In this document: positions 49,376 to 62,610 of the stretch, in pieces | How positions within the stretch are numbered: position 1 is the stretch's first letter | How the letters are laid out: every line of letters starts with the position of its first letter | From: Zeugodacus cucurbitae | Taxonomy: Eukaryota > Arthropoda > Insecta > Diptera > Tephritidae | Reading direction: 5' to 3' | Length of the DNA: 64,000 bases | Assembly (NCBI RefSeq): GCF_028554725.1 | Contig: NC_071671.1 | Location: forward strand, 22,071,501-22,135,500 | Position numbers and translations under genes: made by a program | The notes under the pieces: generated by a model | What the model saw: only the letters and a program-made list of their open reading frames with translations | Told to the model about the DNA's origin: nothing | The model's database searches: none

Positions 49376-50235
49376 AAGACTATGATCAGAAATAATTCGC
49401 AAAATAAAATGTTATGTTTTAAGACCAAAAATTACCGTAGCCACTTTAAACATACCGACATTTCTTCACCCCTTAAAACTTCTCTCACCACCCTCTAACT
49501 TACTTGAACCATTTACATCACTTTTTACTTCACCAAAATATTTTGCCTATAGGCTTCCATCTCTGTGCACCGCATTTAAGTTTTCAAGGTTTTCTTGCGC
49601 CGGCGGGGATGCAAATATACACGTGTGTTTGTGTGTTGTTGGTGCTGTTAAAATTGAATTATACTAGTCCCCTAAAATTTGATTTATTATTTGTACGTTG
49701 ACCACTCACCGTTGTTGGCTCAGCTTATTACAGCAAGTCGAAAATGCAAAGCCAAAATAAACGAATTTGGTAGGCAAACATTCAAAGTAATTCTACACCT
49801 ACAAATATACGTATAGATATGTAAGAGTATGTTGAAGGTCTTATATATAGGCATACACAAACATACAAACATATTTACAAACGAAATATCGAATATATTT
49901 AATAAATATTATATAAACTAAGTTTTAGAGTTTTAATTTCCGATTTTTCGGGACTGCAAAAATTAAAAGAAGCTCATTTTTCATTAAAATTTCACAAAGT
50001 AAACAGAAACTTTTAATGAAATTTATGCTTCTTAATATTTTTTAATTCGGGATCTCGATAATGACAAAAATTATATTATTTTTTTTTAATTTTTTGCGAT
50101 CTGCAAAATTAAGTGTCTTTTTATTCGCAAAATTTTGAAAGGCTACAGCTACGACCACCATAATGGAATCAGCTCCCCTGCTCACGTGTAATGAAAGACA
50201 AGAATATAAAAAGTAAAATTATTTTTTTAACAAAT
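49376..50235. other. AT-rich non-coding stretch
   Basis: No gene recognised. A single CCGATTTTTCGGGA-like palindrome lies near 49940-49953, related to the repeat at 50240-50405. Confidence 0.35.
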
Positions 50236-50239
50236 ATCG

Positions 50240-50405
50240 GGATACCGAAAGTGAAATATTGGAATCCCGAAAAATCGGGATTGAAAATTCGTGACAAAAA
50301 ATATTAGCTTTTCATTCTAATGCTTTAAATAGCTACGGAATAGTTAATCAGAACAAAATTCAGGATCCCAAAAGTTAAATATTCGAATGCCGAAAAATAG
50401 GGATT
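50240..50405. repeat. Two ~45-bp direct repeats built on CCCGAAAAATCGGG
   Basis: 50240-50282 and 50363-50405 share GGGAT-CCCGAAAGTGAAATATT-like sequence, followed by GAATCCCGAAAAATCGGGATT or a close variant. The core is palindromic. The unit spacing is about 122 bp. Confidence 0.5.
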
Positions 50406-51211
50406 CACTAAATGAAGGCAAAATAAAATTGTATTATATATAAAATAAATATATATTATATATTTTAACATTTCCCATTGTCCTTCCAGCTAGCCGTACT
50501 TAATTTTTGAGATGTTTATACCGTCACATAATCTTTTTCCACCACTAATATATTTTTGCGCAATCAGCACATCTTTTTGTACTACTAGTTTCCATACAAC
50601 CAATTTTACACACTCTTCTATTTTTTTGCTGACTTTGACTACCGTAAACCGCAACGTGCACTCAAAATTTATACGAGTACGCTTATGGTGAGTGGCAGCG
50701 TGGCAACAGCAGCGGCAGCGATAAGTTTAAGGTCAAATCGCTAAACCGTCAATTTATTGGTCGTGGGTTTCACGTAGCTATATTCACGTGTATGTGTGGT
50801 TTTATATAATTTTATATGTATATAATAATACCGTTATAAATACATGTAAACAAATATTTTATTCAACGCGGTGCTAGGAAATTATGGCTGTCTGTCTGTG
50901 TTGGTCGTTAGTGGCTTTGGTAATAACTGCGGTTGTGCTGGCCAACCGCGTGGGCAATAGAAATGTGCTAACGTTAGCCACAGCAATTTAAAGCGTATTA
51001 TATATTGTAAACTAGCTTTATGCCAATTTTCAGCCAACAACAAGTCGTAAATTATATGCAAATATTGGTCATCGTTGATGATTTTAGTACCAGAAACTTT
51101 CCCAGTTTTTATGTGGCTTGGAGTGAAGAATGGATGATTTTCATTTTAAAATTAGATTCGAAGATAATACAGTTATATATTCCTAATTTTGCGTACAACA
51201 GAATGTAATTT
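50406..51211. other. AT-rich spacer, nothing recognised
   Basis: A locally GC-richer patch at 50640-50730 with GCAGCGGCAGCG. No ORF with support. Confidence 0.35.
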
Positions 51212-52570
51212 TTTTGCCGAAAGTCGCTCGATCCTATAATTAGTTGTATTTTCCAACACAAGTTAAAAATTTTTGATTCGCAGAGCTCTTTGCAATCAAT
51301 AGGAGTTAAAAAATATTTCTATACCCTACCTCGGGCTATCTTTTAAGTCTTTAGTTGGAATGCAGAATCCAATAAAAACTTTAACCAAGGAAGCAAACAC
51401 TAATAATCACAAAACCCGGAGTTGAAAACTCTAAAATGAAATCAAATATTCATACCAATAAATTACTCTAACCAAACCATCTCACAATCCTTTCAAAGGG
51501 ACTCATTAAACGAGTATTTATATATTAGCTGATATATATATTTATAATCTTACCGATTTTCACATACCTTATCAGAGAACTTCTCAGAGTGCCGACCAAC
51601 CATGCTACGCTTGCCCGTCTCATATGATCAATATATGATTAAAAAATTTGTCAGCTCACCGAACCTCTTACTTATTTTTCAGGGAGTTAGACATACCTTC
51701 TCTTTATTTGCTCTTTATATGTTTTCATTTCATAGAGATGAAGTCAATCCCTCAAAACCAAAGATATCTTTGAGCTGACCTCTCCATGAAGCCAAATCAT
51801 ACCAAAATAAATTGATCTCTCTTCCAAAATCACCCAGGACTAGTTTTTTTTCGAATAATTATATAGACTTTCCAACAGCGAATAAAGATACTTAAAAAAC
51901 TGAGTTTTTTTTCTATATTATACTTCATGATACCTGAAGGCTGAAGAAATCGCCCCTTCATGAACTTTTACTCTCCGTTGCACTATATAAAATAAACTTC
52001 ACAAAACAAGTCTTGCAACGTTTGAAGCCTTTGAAGCTATAATGAATCTATCTATCTGTATTAATCTCTATCTATATCCATCTGTATTAATATATGAATT
52101 ATTGATATAAAAAAGCCTACAATATTTCATTGGCCCACATTAAAAAAAACACTTCTCAAAGAGTTTATCACGACGACGACGGTTAGAAAAAGTTTGAAGA
52201 TAGCTTTGAACATACAAAGGAAGGATTAAATTTCTACTCTCATCACCTAATATTTAGAAGAATCTCTTTCCAATATTTGTTCATAAAAAAGTCCACGCAG
52301 TTTTTGTTATTGGTCGAAAATTTATAATGTGCTTAAATACTTATTATTAGGTATAGTGCATATCAGATCACGCTCCTAGACCTTTAGGAGGCCCATTGTG
52401 AATCCACCTGGACTAGAACCACTTTGAACCACTCTGTGATCTTTATGAAGTTGATTAATCACATTTAGCTTCGTTATTTTTGATTTTGATTGATTGTGTG
52501 TTCAGATAATTTAATATTTTCTGCCGATTATATTTCTTACCAGAAGATAACATTATATATCTTTTATTTT
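51212..52570 (+). repeat. Tandem duplication unit 1 (1,359 bp)
   Basis: Repeats head-to-tail as 52571-53929. Anchor ttttgccgaaagtcgctcg begins at 51212 here and at 52571 in unit 2. The units look identical over their length except for one substitution seen by eye (ggagttaaaaa at 51302 against ggagttcaaaa). The unit is AT-rich and holds no recognised gene. Confidence 0.93.
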
Positions 52571-53929
52571 TTTTGCCGAAAGTCGCTCGATCCTATAATT
52601 AGTTGTATTTTCCAACACAAGTTAAAAATTTTTGATTCGCAGAGCTCTTTGCAATCAATAGGAGTTCAAAAATATTTCTATACCCTACCTCGGGCTATCT
52701 TTTAAGTCTTTAGTTGGAATGCAGAATCCAATAAAAACTTTAACCAAGGAAGCAAACACTAATAATCACAAAACCCGGAGTTGAAAACTCTAAAATGAAA
52801 TCAAATATTCATACCAATAAATTACTCTAACCAAACCATCTCACAATCCTTTCAAAGGGACTCATTAAACGAGTATTTATATATTAGCTGATATATATAT
52901 TTATAATCTTACCGATTTTCACATACCTTATCAGAGAACTTCTCAGAGTGCCGACCAACCATGCTACGCTTGCCCGTCTCATATGATCAATATATGATTA
53001 AAAAATTTGTCAGCTCACCGAACCTCTTACTTATTTTTCAGGGAGTTAGACATACCTTCTCTTTATTTGCTCTTTATATGTTTTCATTTCATAGAGATGA
53101 AGTCAATCCCTCAAAACCAAAGATATCTTTGAGCTGACCTCTCCATGAAGCCAAATCATACCAAAATAAATTGATCTCTCTTCCAAAATCACCCAGGACT
53201 AGTTTTTTTTCGAATAATTATATAGACTTTCCAACAGCGAATAAAGATACTTAAAAAACTGAGTTTTTTTTCTATATTATACTTCATGATACCTGAAGGC
53301 TGAAGAAATCGCCCCTTCATGAACTTTTACTCTCCGTTGCACTATATAAAATAAACTTCACAAAACAAGTCTTGCAACGTTTGAAGCCTTTGAAGCTATA
53401 ATGAATCTATCTATCTGTATTAATCTCTATCTATATCCATCTGTATTAATATATGAATTATTGATATAAAAAAGCCTACAATATTTCATTGGCCCACATT
53501 AAAAAAAACACTTCTCAAAGAGTTTATCACGACGACGACGGTTAGAAAAAGTTTGAAGATAGCTTTGAACATACAAAGGAAGGATTAAATTTCTACTCTC
53601 ATCACCTAATATTTAGAAGAATCTCTTTCCAATATTTGTTCATAAAAAAGTCCACGCAGTTTTTGTTATTGGTCGAAAATTTATAATGTGCTTAAATACT
53701 TATTATTAGGTATAGTGCATATCAGATCACGCTCCTAGACCTTTAGGAGGCCCATTGTGAATCCACCTGGACTAGAACCACTTTGAACCACTCTGTGATC
53801 TTTATGAAGTTGATTAATCACATTTAGCTTCGTTATTTTTGATTTTGATTGATTGTGTGTTCAGATAATTTAATATTTTCTGCCGATTATATTTCTTACC
53901 AGAAGATAACATTATATATCTTTTATTTT
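52571..53929 (+). repeat. Tandem duplication unit 2 (1,359 bp)
   Basis: Second copy of 51212-52570, ending in cttttatttt just before caggtaagtcg. Near-perfect identity points either to a very recent duplication or to a haplotype retained by the assembler. The frame at 52490-52705 spans the junction and is not a gene. Confidence 0.93.
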
Positions 53930-56308
53930 CAGGTAAGTCGAAACCCCATTTAATCAACACCTGTATTAAAATAACGTATAAATCTTATAATAAATAAGGT
54001 GAGTAAGAAAACGAGAACGGCATAATAATTTTAGGAATCTATATTCTCGAAGAGGTACAATGAAAAATTAAACCGAAATGTATTACTTTATAGACAAGTC
54101 AGAGTCTATAGAGATATATAAACTGTATATCAACCTATCATCATCTCCAGTAGAAGAGAGTGATAGAGAGTGCAAGTAACAAAGTGATTGATATATCTCT
54201 CCAAATCATCACATAGTTACCGCACAAATTCGTCTCTCGTCTAAATTTGTCTGGCAAGCTATTAAAACATCGGTTTAATTACAATTTGCTGCAAATGCAT
54301 ACTTCAACTTTTCGCAATCTCATTTAGTTTATAGCTATTGCTTCTTACGAACTTATTAACGAGCGAGTCAGCTCTTCGTGCATAATGCAACCACGAGAGT
54401 AAGTAATAGCTGAACTGTTTAATCATTGCAGATAAACAATTCAACTGTCCAATAAAGATAAGTACTTGTCTCCCGTAAGACAAAAACCAAGCAACCAACC
54501 ATTCTAACAACTGCCACAACAACAACAAAACTGAAAATAATAACAAACAAATAGCTGTAAAAACAACAAAAGCAGCACGCTAAGTAAAATACTCCATACA
54601 ATGGGGAATAAAGCAGCCAGAAAGTAAAGCTCTCGAGGGGAAACGGAAACGGATGGTTGGTTGATGGCGGAAAAACTGAAAACTGCAAACCGAAAACTGA
54701 AAACTAGAAACTACTACTACATTAACTAACTGCTAGTGAAAACAATAGTGAATTGATATGAATGCGGTAGGTATACGGTAGGAAAGTATATCCCTCAAGG
54801 GAAGCTGCAAGGAGAGGAAGTAGGGAGGGAGGTTGATGGAAGAAAAACAATGAAGCTGGGGTGATAGAAAAATGTTAAAGGCAGTGATAGTCAAGGATAA
54901 ATTGCAAGTGGATTTAGTGAAAGTAGAAGCTGTAGTTTGTGCGGAGAGTGTGGGGAGAGTAAGTGAAGGAGGTGGCAAAATATGGTTGTTGGAAATGATG
55001 TTTGGTTTCTAAATAAGAATTCGCACACTTTTTGCTTATGAAGGCTTCTTATAATGCTTGATAGGAAAGACTTCAGCTGTAAGCGTTAAGGTGATAACAA
55101 AAGAAAATGCGATGCCATAAAAATTCAAAGGCCGATTTATGGTAGTGACAATATCCTTCAACAGTGCATTTACAATACATGATAGATGACTAAGAACGCT
55201 TAGATGGCTGAACCAGGAAAACTATTAATAACAGTAGTGGAAAGAAAACTACATTTGAATAGAGAAGGAATTATGAATGTGAACTAGTGAAAATTAAAAT
55301 TAAAAAAAAATTAAAAAATTAATTAAAATTAAAATTAAATTATTGGAGTCGTTTTGAACTTTGGGTATCGGAAATTCCTTTTTTTCAGTCTGAAAACAAA
55401 AACTGGTTTCTATTCGACATTTCTTCACTCACTATATTTGAGATGTACTCTCTTATAAAAAAAAATACACTAAAAAGTTATCCAGTTGAATTTAAAAGAA
55501 GAAATTGTAAAAAACTGCTTACTATACTATACCTATTTTCGATTATAGAAGTTTACTTAAGTGATTTATACCAATCGTTTGTTCGATTCACTCCTCATCA
55601 CACTTGATTTGGGCTGACACTGATGACATAAAAAGTGTGCACATTTGATTTCTATGCTAACATTTGGGCTTCAGAACATTAAGAGAATGAAAAAAGTTAG
55701 AACAAAATTACTCTTCTAATAAACGAAAATTGTATTCTATTACCTCGTATAATCTTTTCTCATCTAAAGTCTAACAAACCCGACAAAAATATGTCCACAG
55801 GGGTATTCTCCAGATATTTTATTTATGTATATATTCGTTGATTTTAGGTAGATATCAAATCTTTGCGGTTTCTACTTATAGGCTTATATTATTAGTAGAC
55901 GCCGCCGTTTATTTTATTAATACATTTAATAGAAATTGTAAAAAAATTATCCTATTGGATCCCGATATGTTCATTGTTATTATCGCTATCATCATTATAT
56001 TCAAAAATTTTTATTATTCGATTCGTAGGACAAGAATAATATACTTATTTTTTATTCAAATGTAGTTTCTTTCCATCTAATTTTAGTCCACGAGTTAATT
56101 TCCAGGGAGATATTACAAATCGTCTTTATATCTACTATTAAATTTAAATTCCGCCGAAATGTAGGCACCATTTTATTTATCAAATACATTTCTATATAAA
56201 ATATTCACCATATGGTGAGAAAGACAAATTAAATATAAATAATAATATCCTAACTAAATAATAATAGAAGTCAATTTTACAAAAAATAGTTTTAATATTA
56301 TTTTTACT
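53930..56308. other. AT-rich non-coding stretch
   Basis: No gene recognised. A-rich, stop-poor reverse-strand frames at 54304-54978 are low-complexity. Confidence 0.35.
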
Positions 56309-56797
56309 TTGCTTCAAAGCATTTCAAACTTAATTGGCAAAATATTAATCTCATACTACCAATTTAACGCACCACATTTAACTACTGGGTACAAAAGCGG
56401 CAATAAAGCATGTCAAAGCCCATTCACGTCATATTCTAATACACCTTTTGTGTATTATACAACAATTAATGAAAGTATACATAACGGAAATCCACAGGCG
56501 TTCGCTGGCAGGCGACAATGGTCGTTGTGTGTGGAAGGAAAAAAATACGGAAACGGAAACTGTGTGGGCATTCAAATAAATAACAAAAGCGTGACACTGA
56601 TGAAAAATGAAAAATTTACGAAATTGTGCGGCTGTAATAAATGGCCTGATATGCCAGCGCCAAACAAAGCGCAAGAAAAACGTGTGAAAACCATAATAAA
56701 TGTGTATAAAGAGAAAATACGCAAGGTATACAAAATTGTTGCTGCAAATGAAATTGTGTTACAAACAGATGATAAACGAACGGTTGCAAATAAATAA
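56309..56797 (+). CDS. Hypothetical ORF, 162 codons, unrecognised
   Basis: The longest open frame in the window outside recognised mobile elements and the kinase. It starts MLQSISNLIGKILISYYQF and is basic and Asn/Lys-rich, with cysteines in KACQ, SLCVEGK, NCVGI and KLCGCNKW, and it ends TVANK. No domain is recognised. There is no obvious promoter, intron or neighbour support, and the surrounding DNA is AT-rich, so it may be chance or a fragment of an old element. Codon-level conservation in a related fly would be needed to accept it. Confidence 0.15.
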   Translation: MLQSISNLIGKILISYYQFNAPHLTTGYKSGNKACQSPFTSYSNTPFVYYTTINESIHNGNPQAFAGRRQWSLCVEGKKYGNGNCVGIQINNKSVTLMKNEKFTKLCGCNKWPDMPAPNKAQEKRVKTIINVYKEKIRKVYKIVAANEIVLQTDDKRTVANK

Positions 56798-58220
56798 TTT
56801 TTTATATTTTTTACGTTATTTTTTTGTTTTTAAATGCAATTTTGTATGTGGTAGTTCCCATATCAGCCACATTAGATTTTTATTAGTTTTTGAGGTTCTA
56901 ACCAGTCTTTGTTGCATAGGTTAATAGGTGCTTATAAGGTGAGTCCTTTGCCAAAATCAACCCCATTGATTAGGTATTAAGATTCGACAAAGCGACCTAA
57001 TCCCCCTACAAAAATGCTGAGATTTTTTACTTCTATATTCGCTAGTAAAGAATGTTGTTCAAAAACGTGAGATCCGAGAAATCTTTGCCTTGATCTCGCA
57101 AAGGCGGGTCATCCCAGAAGAAAGTGATGAAATGATTCCATCTCGTCCTCCTCCACGCAACTTCTACATCTAAGATTTTTAACCTAATAGCGTGAATAAC
57201 GTTGAAACAATGGCCAGTTCGAACCTACAATCCTACGACAAAGGAGAGATAAACTTTACTAAGAACGCGGAGCTCGTTTGACCTCTTGAGATTCACCTTA
57301 GGCCAGAACGATCAAGCGACTGCGCATTTTATCATAAGCCAAGTTAACTTAATTGAAAGAAGATGAACTAGAGTCATCGCAGCTTTTCTTTCTTGGCATC
57401 CGTCTTTTGAAAGACTTAGGTTGGAACGTCATCCAGACTGAAATAGAAATCAAACACTTTTGTAATGAGTTCAAAGGCTTTTGTTGACAGGTAAAAATTT
57501 TGAACTATCCGTGGGACGGTTTGGCTAAGGAATTATCTTATTTGCTCCTAGAAATCAATTCGCTTTAAGTGACTATACTTTCATCTAAGGAATCCATCTT
57601 AAAACCTAACCTAACTTAGTGACGTTACATTTGTAAAAACAGAGCCATTGGAACTATGTTCTTACCAACTCACCTTATTACCTGCTAAGCCATACTATAT
57701 CACTTAGTCGTAGAGCCTTATTATATCACACTCGAATATGTGCTTTTATCCCTTTCTGATTTATACGAAGTCCTTCAGCCATGGATCAGCGAGGATAGCA
57801 AATATTGCCCTTTCGTCGTAATGAAAAAAGTGATCTTGGTCGAATTCGATAGTTTGGACTGCGGAAAGCTAATTTTCCAGAAATCTCGGGTTCTCTTAAA
57901 CACAATCGACTAGTTTCTTAGATGTTATTGTTGTAGCACCAAAACACATTCGTTTAACAATTTTGAGGAATGCTGTCGAGTTTAAAGTCCTTCTTAGGAT
58001 AAACATCCGGTAACGTCCGGGTTACACAGTTCCGATAGTCATAGGGAGTTTGGAACTTCATCTCGGTTCTCAATTTTCGTAGCACTTTAAGGACATATTT
58101 CCCACATGCTATGCAGCTGCGTCATCATCATCATCTGCAATTCCGTTGCGGAAATACCAATAAACGTTCGAACGACTGCAACGAACGTGCGCATACAAAT
58201 GAAGCGACAAAAAGCGCCAA
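56798..58220. other. Non-coding stretch, possible old repeat
   Basis: 57000-57650 has a more mixed base composition and ends with cttaaaacctaacctaactt, features often seen in degraded transposable elements of flies, but no protein segment could be read. No gene recognised. Confidence 0.3.
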
Positions 58221-58382
58221 GTGAAACGTGTAAAAATAGCAAATGAAATTACAAAACAAATAAAAAATCCTAACGTCACTACCACCGCTGCCACTGCCCA
58301 CAGTCAATTGACAACTTCATTCATAATGAAGCAGCTGCAACAACACCAACAACGCGCCAACTGGCAAATGGACAACAAGGAA
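58221..58382 (+). CDS. Possible alternative coding exon (Gln-rich, followed by GTAAGG)
   Basis: The frame from 58221 reads MKRVKIANEITKQIKN and VTTTAATAHSQLTTSF, then MKQLQQHQQRANWQMDNKE (ATG at 58326), and is followed by GGTAAGG, a plausible splice donor near 58383. GC content is higher than in the flanks. It could be an alternative first exon of a downstream plus-strand gene, but the peptide is low-complexity and no partner exon is visible. Confidence 0.18.
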
Positions 58383-58385
58383 GGT

Positions 58386-61300
58386 AAGGAATGCAGCTGC
58401 CACGTGTAAGTGCCACAATAGACAAGTGAACGCGGACACATGAGCCGGAGCCGCAGCCGGAATGCATTTACATACGTACTACTTGCTTATTTCGTAGTCA
58501 AAACAGTGCACTTTGAAGAAACAGCGGCAGCAGTGAGGGCAAAGGTGCAATGTGTGAAAAGGATGGTGAGTGGCAAGCACGTCACGCTTTAAACCGTTAT
58601 CCTGTGCTAATGTTGCTGTTATTGTTATTGTTGTTATGCAAACTAAATGGCTGCAAGCAGTTGACAGTGTGCAAATGTAAAATAGTAACAGTAAATGAGT
58701 GAGTGAGAGAGAGAGACAATAAAGTGTGATGGAAGATGAAGATAGCTCCTCTCTCTTTGGCACTCTCTTGTTTGGTAGCTCGCCTAACTATTCATTTATC
58801 CATGCACTCACTTGCGTAAAAAGGAAAAAAGAATAATTATTTAAAAAGAAATGGCGATTCTAATTCTAATTTAAAATTCAAATATTCAAATGCTGCCTGA
58901 GTGCGGGTAATTCATTAACATGCAAAAGGCCGCACGCGACCGGATATCCGTTGCGGTTGTGCCTTAGCAAACGAAGCGCACCGCAGTGCTTTCAAACATA
59001 CATATGTATATAATATGTATATACATATTCATATATATAATATATGTATGAGTAGATATGTTCTAACCTACTGTTTGGAATTGGCCAACTACTTAACTCA
59101 GTGGCACAAGCTCACTGCCTGCACTGCATTCATTTGCGTCCTTCCTTCCTTCTTCCTATTCGCTTCTCCTTCCGTATGCTAACACTTCTGTACTTCTTGC
59201 TTGCATCTCGGTTGAGTTCATGTCTTTATTCAGCTTTTCATTACCTCCAATCGCCATGTATAAAAAGTCTGCATAATTAAGGCGACATCTAGCGACTGTT
59301 TCTGTTGTCTTTCGCTTCCTAAACTCATATTATTATGTCCGCTGAACAGGAATTTGCATTTTTCGAGGTATTTTTGGTCAGCTCCGGCATTAAACAGCGC
59401 CGCTTTGAGGAAGTTATGATCGTAACTCGATATTTTTTCCGAGCTCTGCACTTCTTCGCTTCGGGCTCGAGTTCAATTCACTTACACAGGTTAATTCTGA
59501 TTCACTTGAGATCCAAAGGACGTAATAGTTCGTTTTTTATTTGATTAGGGTTCATGGAAACTCTGGAAGCCCATCATATCAAGTGTTCACCTCAACTTGG
59601 ACACTATTAATATCCCTCGGTTCATCCAGCATTTATTGAACGCGATCCTTAGTGCTTACAAGACAGCTATCGATGGTCAAATCTTACATAGCCTTTTTCT
59701 TTCAAACAAATTTTTATTCAACCCAGTTGAATCTACAACTCCATGGACCATGTTCTAAGTCGAAAATGTCGTCGTCGTTTTTGGATATCCCTACGTTTTT
59801 ATATCCCTAATAGGTTAATTTTCCATTAGTTCTTTTAAAAGTTTTATCCTGACAAATCTTTGATAGGCATAAGGAGTCAAAGGAGTCATGCTTTTGAGTT
59901 ATACTTGTTGAATCCGTATTTCATCCAGGTATTTCTCATACCACTCTTTCCTGGACAACATTGTAGAAAAATTCTTCCAAACTGAAGATTTCTGTCTTTT
60001 TTATCCTTTATACATACTTTTTAGGATCGATACTTAGGATATAAAGTCATTATCAAAATGGTTTAACGGACTTTAAAGATAATTTTAAAATGCCTCATGT
60101 TACAACTTTCAAATTCTCGATATGTATCGTTTTTATCTCGACAGTTTTCACCGATTTAATAGTTTACTTTATATTTAATCGAATCTCCTTCAAGGTTACG
60201 TTCATCCGCTTTCCATATAGCAGCATACCTCATCGATTGCTTTTCATTTTGTTACTATAATTTTCTATAGCTTTCTTGATGGAGTGTATTGTTCTAACGT
60301 CTTCGAAATTAAGAATACACCCTCCTGAATTTCGACATAAGAAGACTTCGAGCTTCTTTTTTTTTTTTTGTTTTCTTAAAATCATAGTTTATGTTTCTTG
60401 ATTTCCTCACAAGTAAATATAATTGTCTGTTTTGTGTGAGGTTCAATGATATATATAGTATGCGAGATTCGTTTAATCTTATCCTTTCGGCGTGAGATAA
60501 ACCCAAGTTGATTCCTCTTCTCAGTTTTACTGAACGCTTTCTCAGAAAAATGGGATACCATATACTTCAATAGTCCATTCAAAAGCTCCTCGACATCACC
60601 AACTACCCACATACTTGATCTGAAAGACTTAACCACCTTGACGACCTAAACGGCCGCATCTCACACGTTGCCAACGAAGTGAAATGCGACTTGCACCTTG
60701 CTTTGTAGTCATTTGCATATATAAAAATAAATTGTCCACACACTGACACACACCTCAGGAGCTTAGAATATATGCCGGCCTCTGCTGTGGTCAACAATGG
60801 CGAGCGTTACACAAAAGGTCAGCGATTAGCTGCAAGCCACCACGCAGCTCCCCAGCGGCCAGAAATTAGCCAGCTTGTAGGTGCAGTTTTGCAATTTGCA
60901 TTCACATTTAATGTGTGTGAGAAATGAGAATAAAAACAGTGAATGTAAAATCAAAACATTTATGTAAAGTGAGAGTGAATGAGTCAAGCAAAACTAGACG
61001 CGCGATTGCACAAAGCCGCAGCCGACGTGAGGGCGTGTGGGCATTTATACGGTCACTTCATTCAGCATAGTTTGCCTCCACGCTGCTGCTGTGGTCGGCG
61101 ATTAAATCAAAAGTTTACAATTAAAGTTGCAACAACAACAAACCCCGACCGACAATACTGAAGGCAAAAGTGAGGCGTGCGTCCATGCAGAGGATAAACT
61201 TTCACGCACAGCACGAATATTATGCGTGTTTAGTTCAGATTTATGTGTATGACTAAATCCTTAGTACTTTAAGGTTATGGCGGTAGTTTGTGGCTGTGTA

Positions 61301-62610
61301 ATAGGCTAAATAGTTTCTGGTATTATATTATAATAATAATTATGAGGAGCTTACACTTGGAAAGGTGCCTGACTGAGCATCAATCCTGTTTAGGGTTAAC
61401 TTTTTGTTTAAGCTATTATATCATCAGGTCCTAAATCGACTTTATTTGTAATCATTTAAAGCTTTTTTCAAATCAATCACAAATTAAAGCTTAAAAGCTC
61501 TATAAGCTTTTGACTATAAATGAAAGCTTCTCTCAAAGTAACTTGAAATTTATTTGGTTAATAAATCTGACCTTGACCAAAGTAGATAAGGATGATTTTA
61601 TAGAATTAAGAATTTCATAAAGCTCGACTTTGAAAACTGAAAAATCATCTTCATAAGTTAAACAGTTTTAAAAACACTAAACTAAGTATAAATATGGGTC
61701 CGATAATGCTGAATCTCAAGAAACACAAGAAGTGCTAAAAAAATAACAGTAAGCAAATATAAAAGCTTATGTGCCAGAGCTTTGCACCTATTTTTTTTTG
61801 TAAAAATTTCGCCTGAATAATTTCCAGTGAAAACTTGGACACATGACTACTTAAGCAAGGCATATGTATATTACGTAAATGTGTTTATAATATATGCTTA
61901 CAAACCATGTGATTACGCTGTCACTAGCCAGCGAAGCAACTTTCACTGTTGATGGTCATTTGGCTGTAACCATTTGCGTGATTTTGAACGCTTGTTAGCT
62001 GTTGTTGCTGTATTTTGTTGTAAGCTCGCAAAATATCGTATGCGAATTTAAATACCACACCCATGTCCAAGTTTTTTCTCGGAAAATGGCAATGAATAAT
62101 CGACTAACAGGAAAATATAGGAGTAACACATACGAGTACATACAAGTACATTAGGGGTGTTCATCTAAATATATAATAAAATACCTTTAGCGAGTTCCGT
62201 TACAGAAGTATTAAAATAATATTAATATTTTGGAGTAAATATTTAACATAGAAAACTATTTCTAATCCTTGTTCGTCCAAAAAGAAATAAAGGTCTCAAA
62301 TTAAAAAAAACAAACGCTTTAAGAACTTCGGGAACTGTTCATCACAGAGACGGAACGAGACAAACAGACAGTTTTGTTCCAATAAAAAATTATTAGCTTG
62401 AAGCACTTACTATTGAAAAGATTTGATTTTTAGGGAAAAGATAACCAAACTTTGTTTCTTTCAACCATCTCTTGTATGTACAGAAATAGCAATGATAGTG
62501 TGATCAAGAATGTGCAGAACTTCTAAAGATGGACGCTCAAGATGAACTTATGTCTAATTTATATAAATCCGTCCTCCTTTCGAAGTCTCCTGTTACCAAT
62601 TACACCGTTA
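58386..62610. other. Non-coding stretch with AT palindromes and AAAGCTTT motifs
   Basis: 58985-59050 is a run of alternating CATATG/TATATA palindromes. AAAGCTTT motifs cluster at 61440-61780, as in the inaC intron. GC-richer patches at 58400-58560 and 60780-61160 are leader- or enhancer-like. No gene recognised. Confidence 0.35.

Noticed and set aside
57000..58080. Possible retrotransposon fragment
   Set aside because: Composition and aacctaacctaac suggest an old repeat, but no protein piece or second copy in the window supports a specific call.
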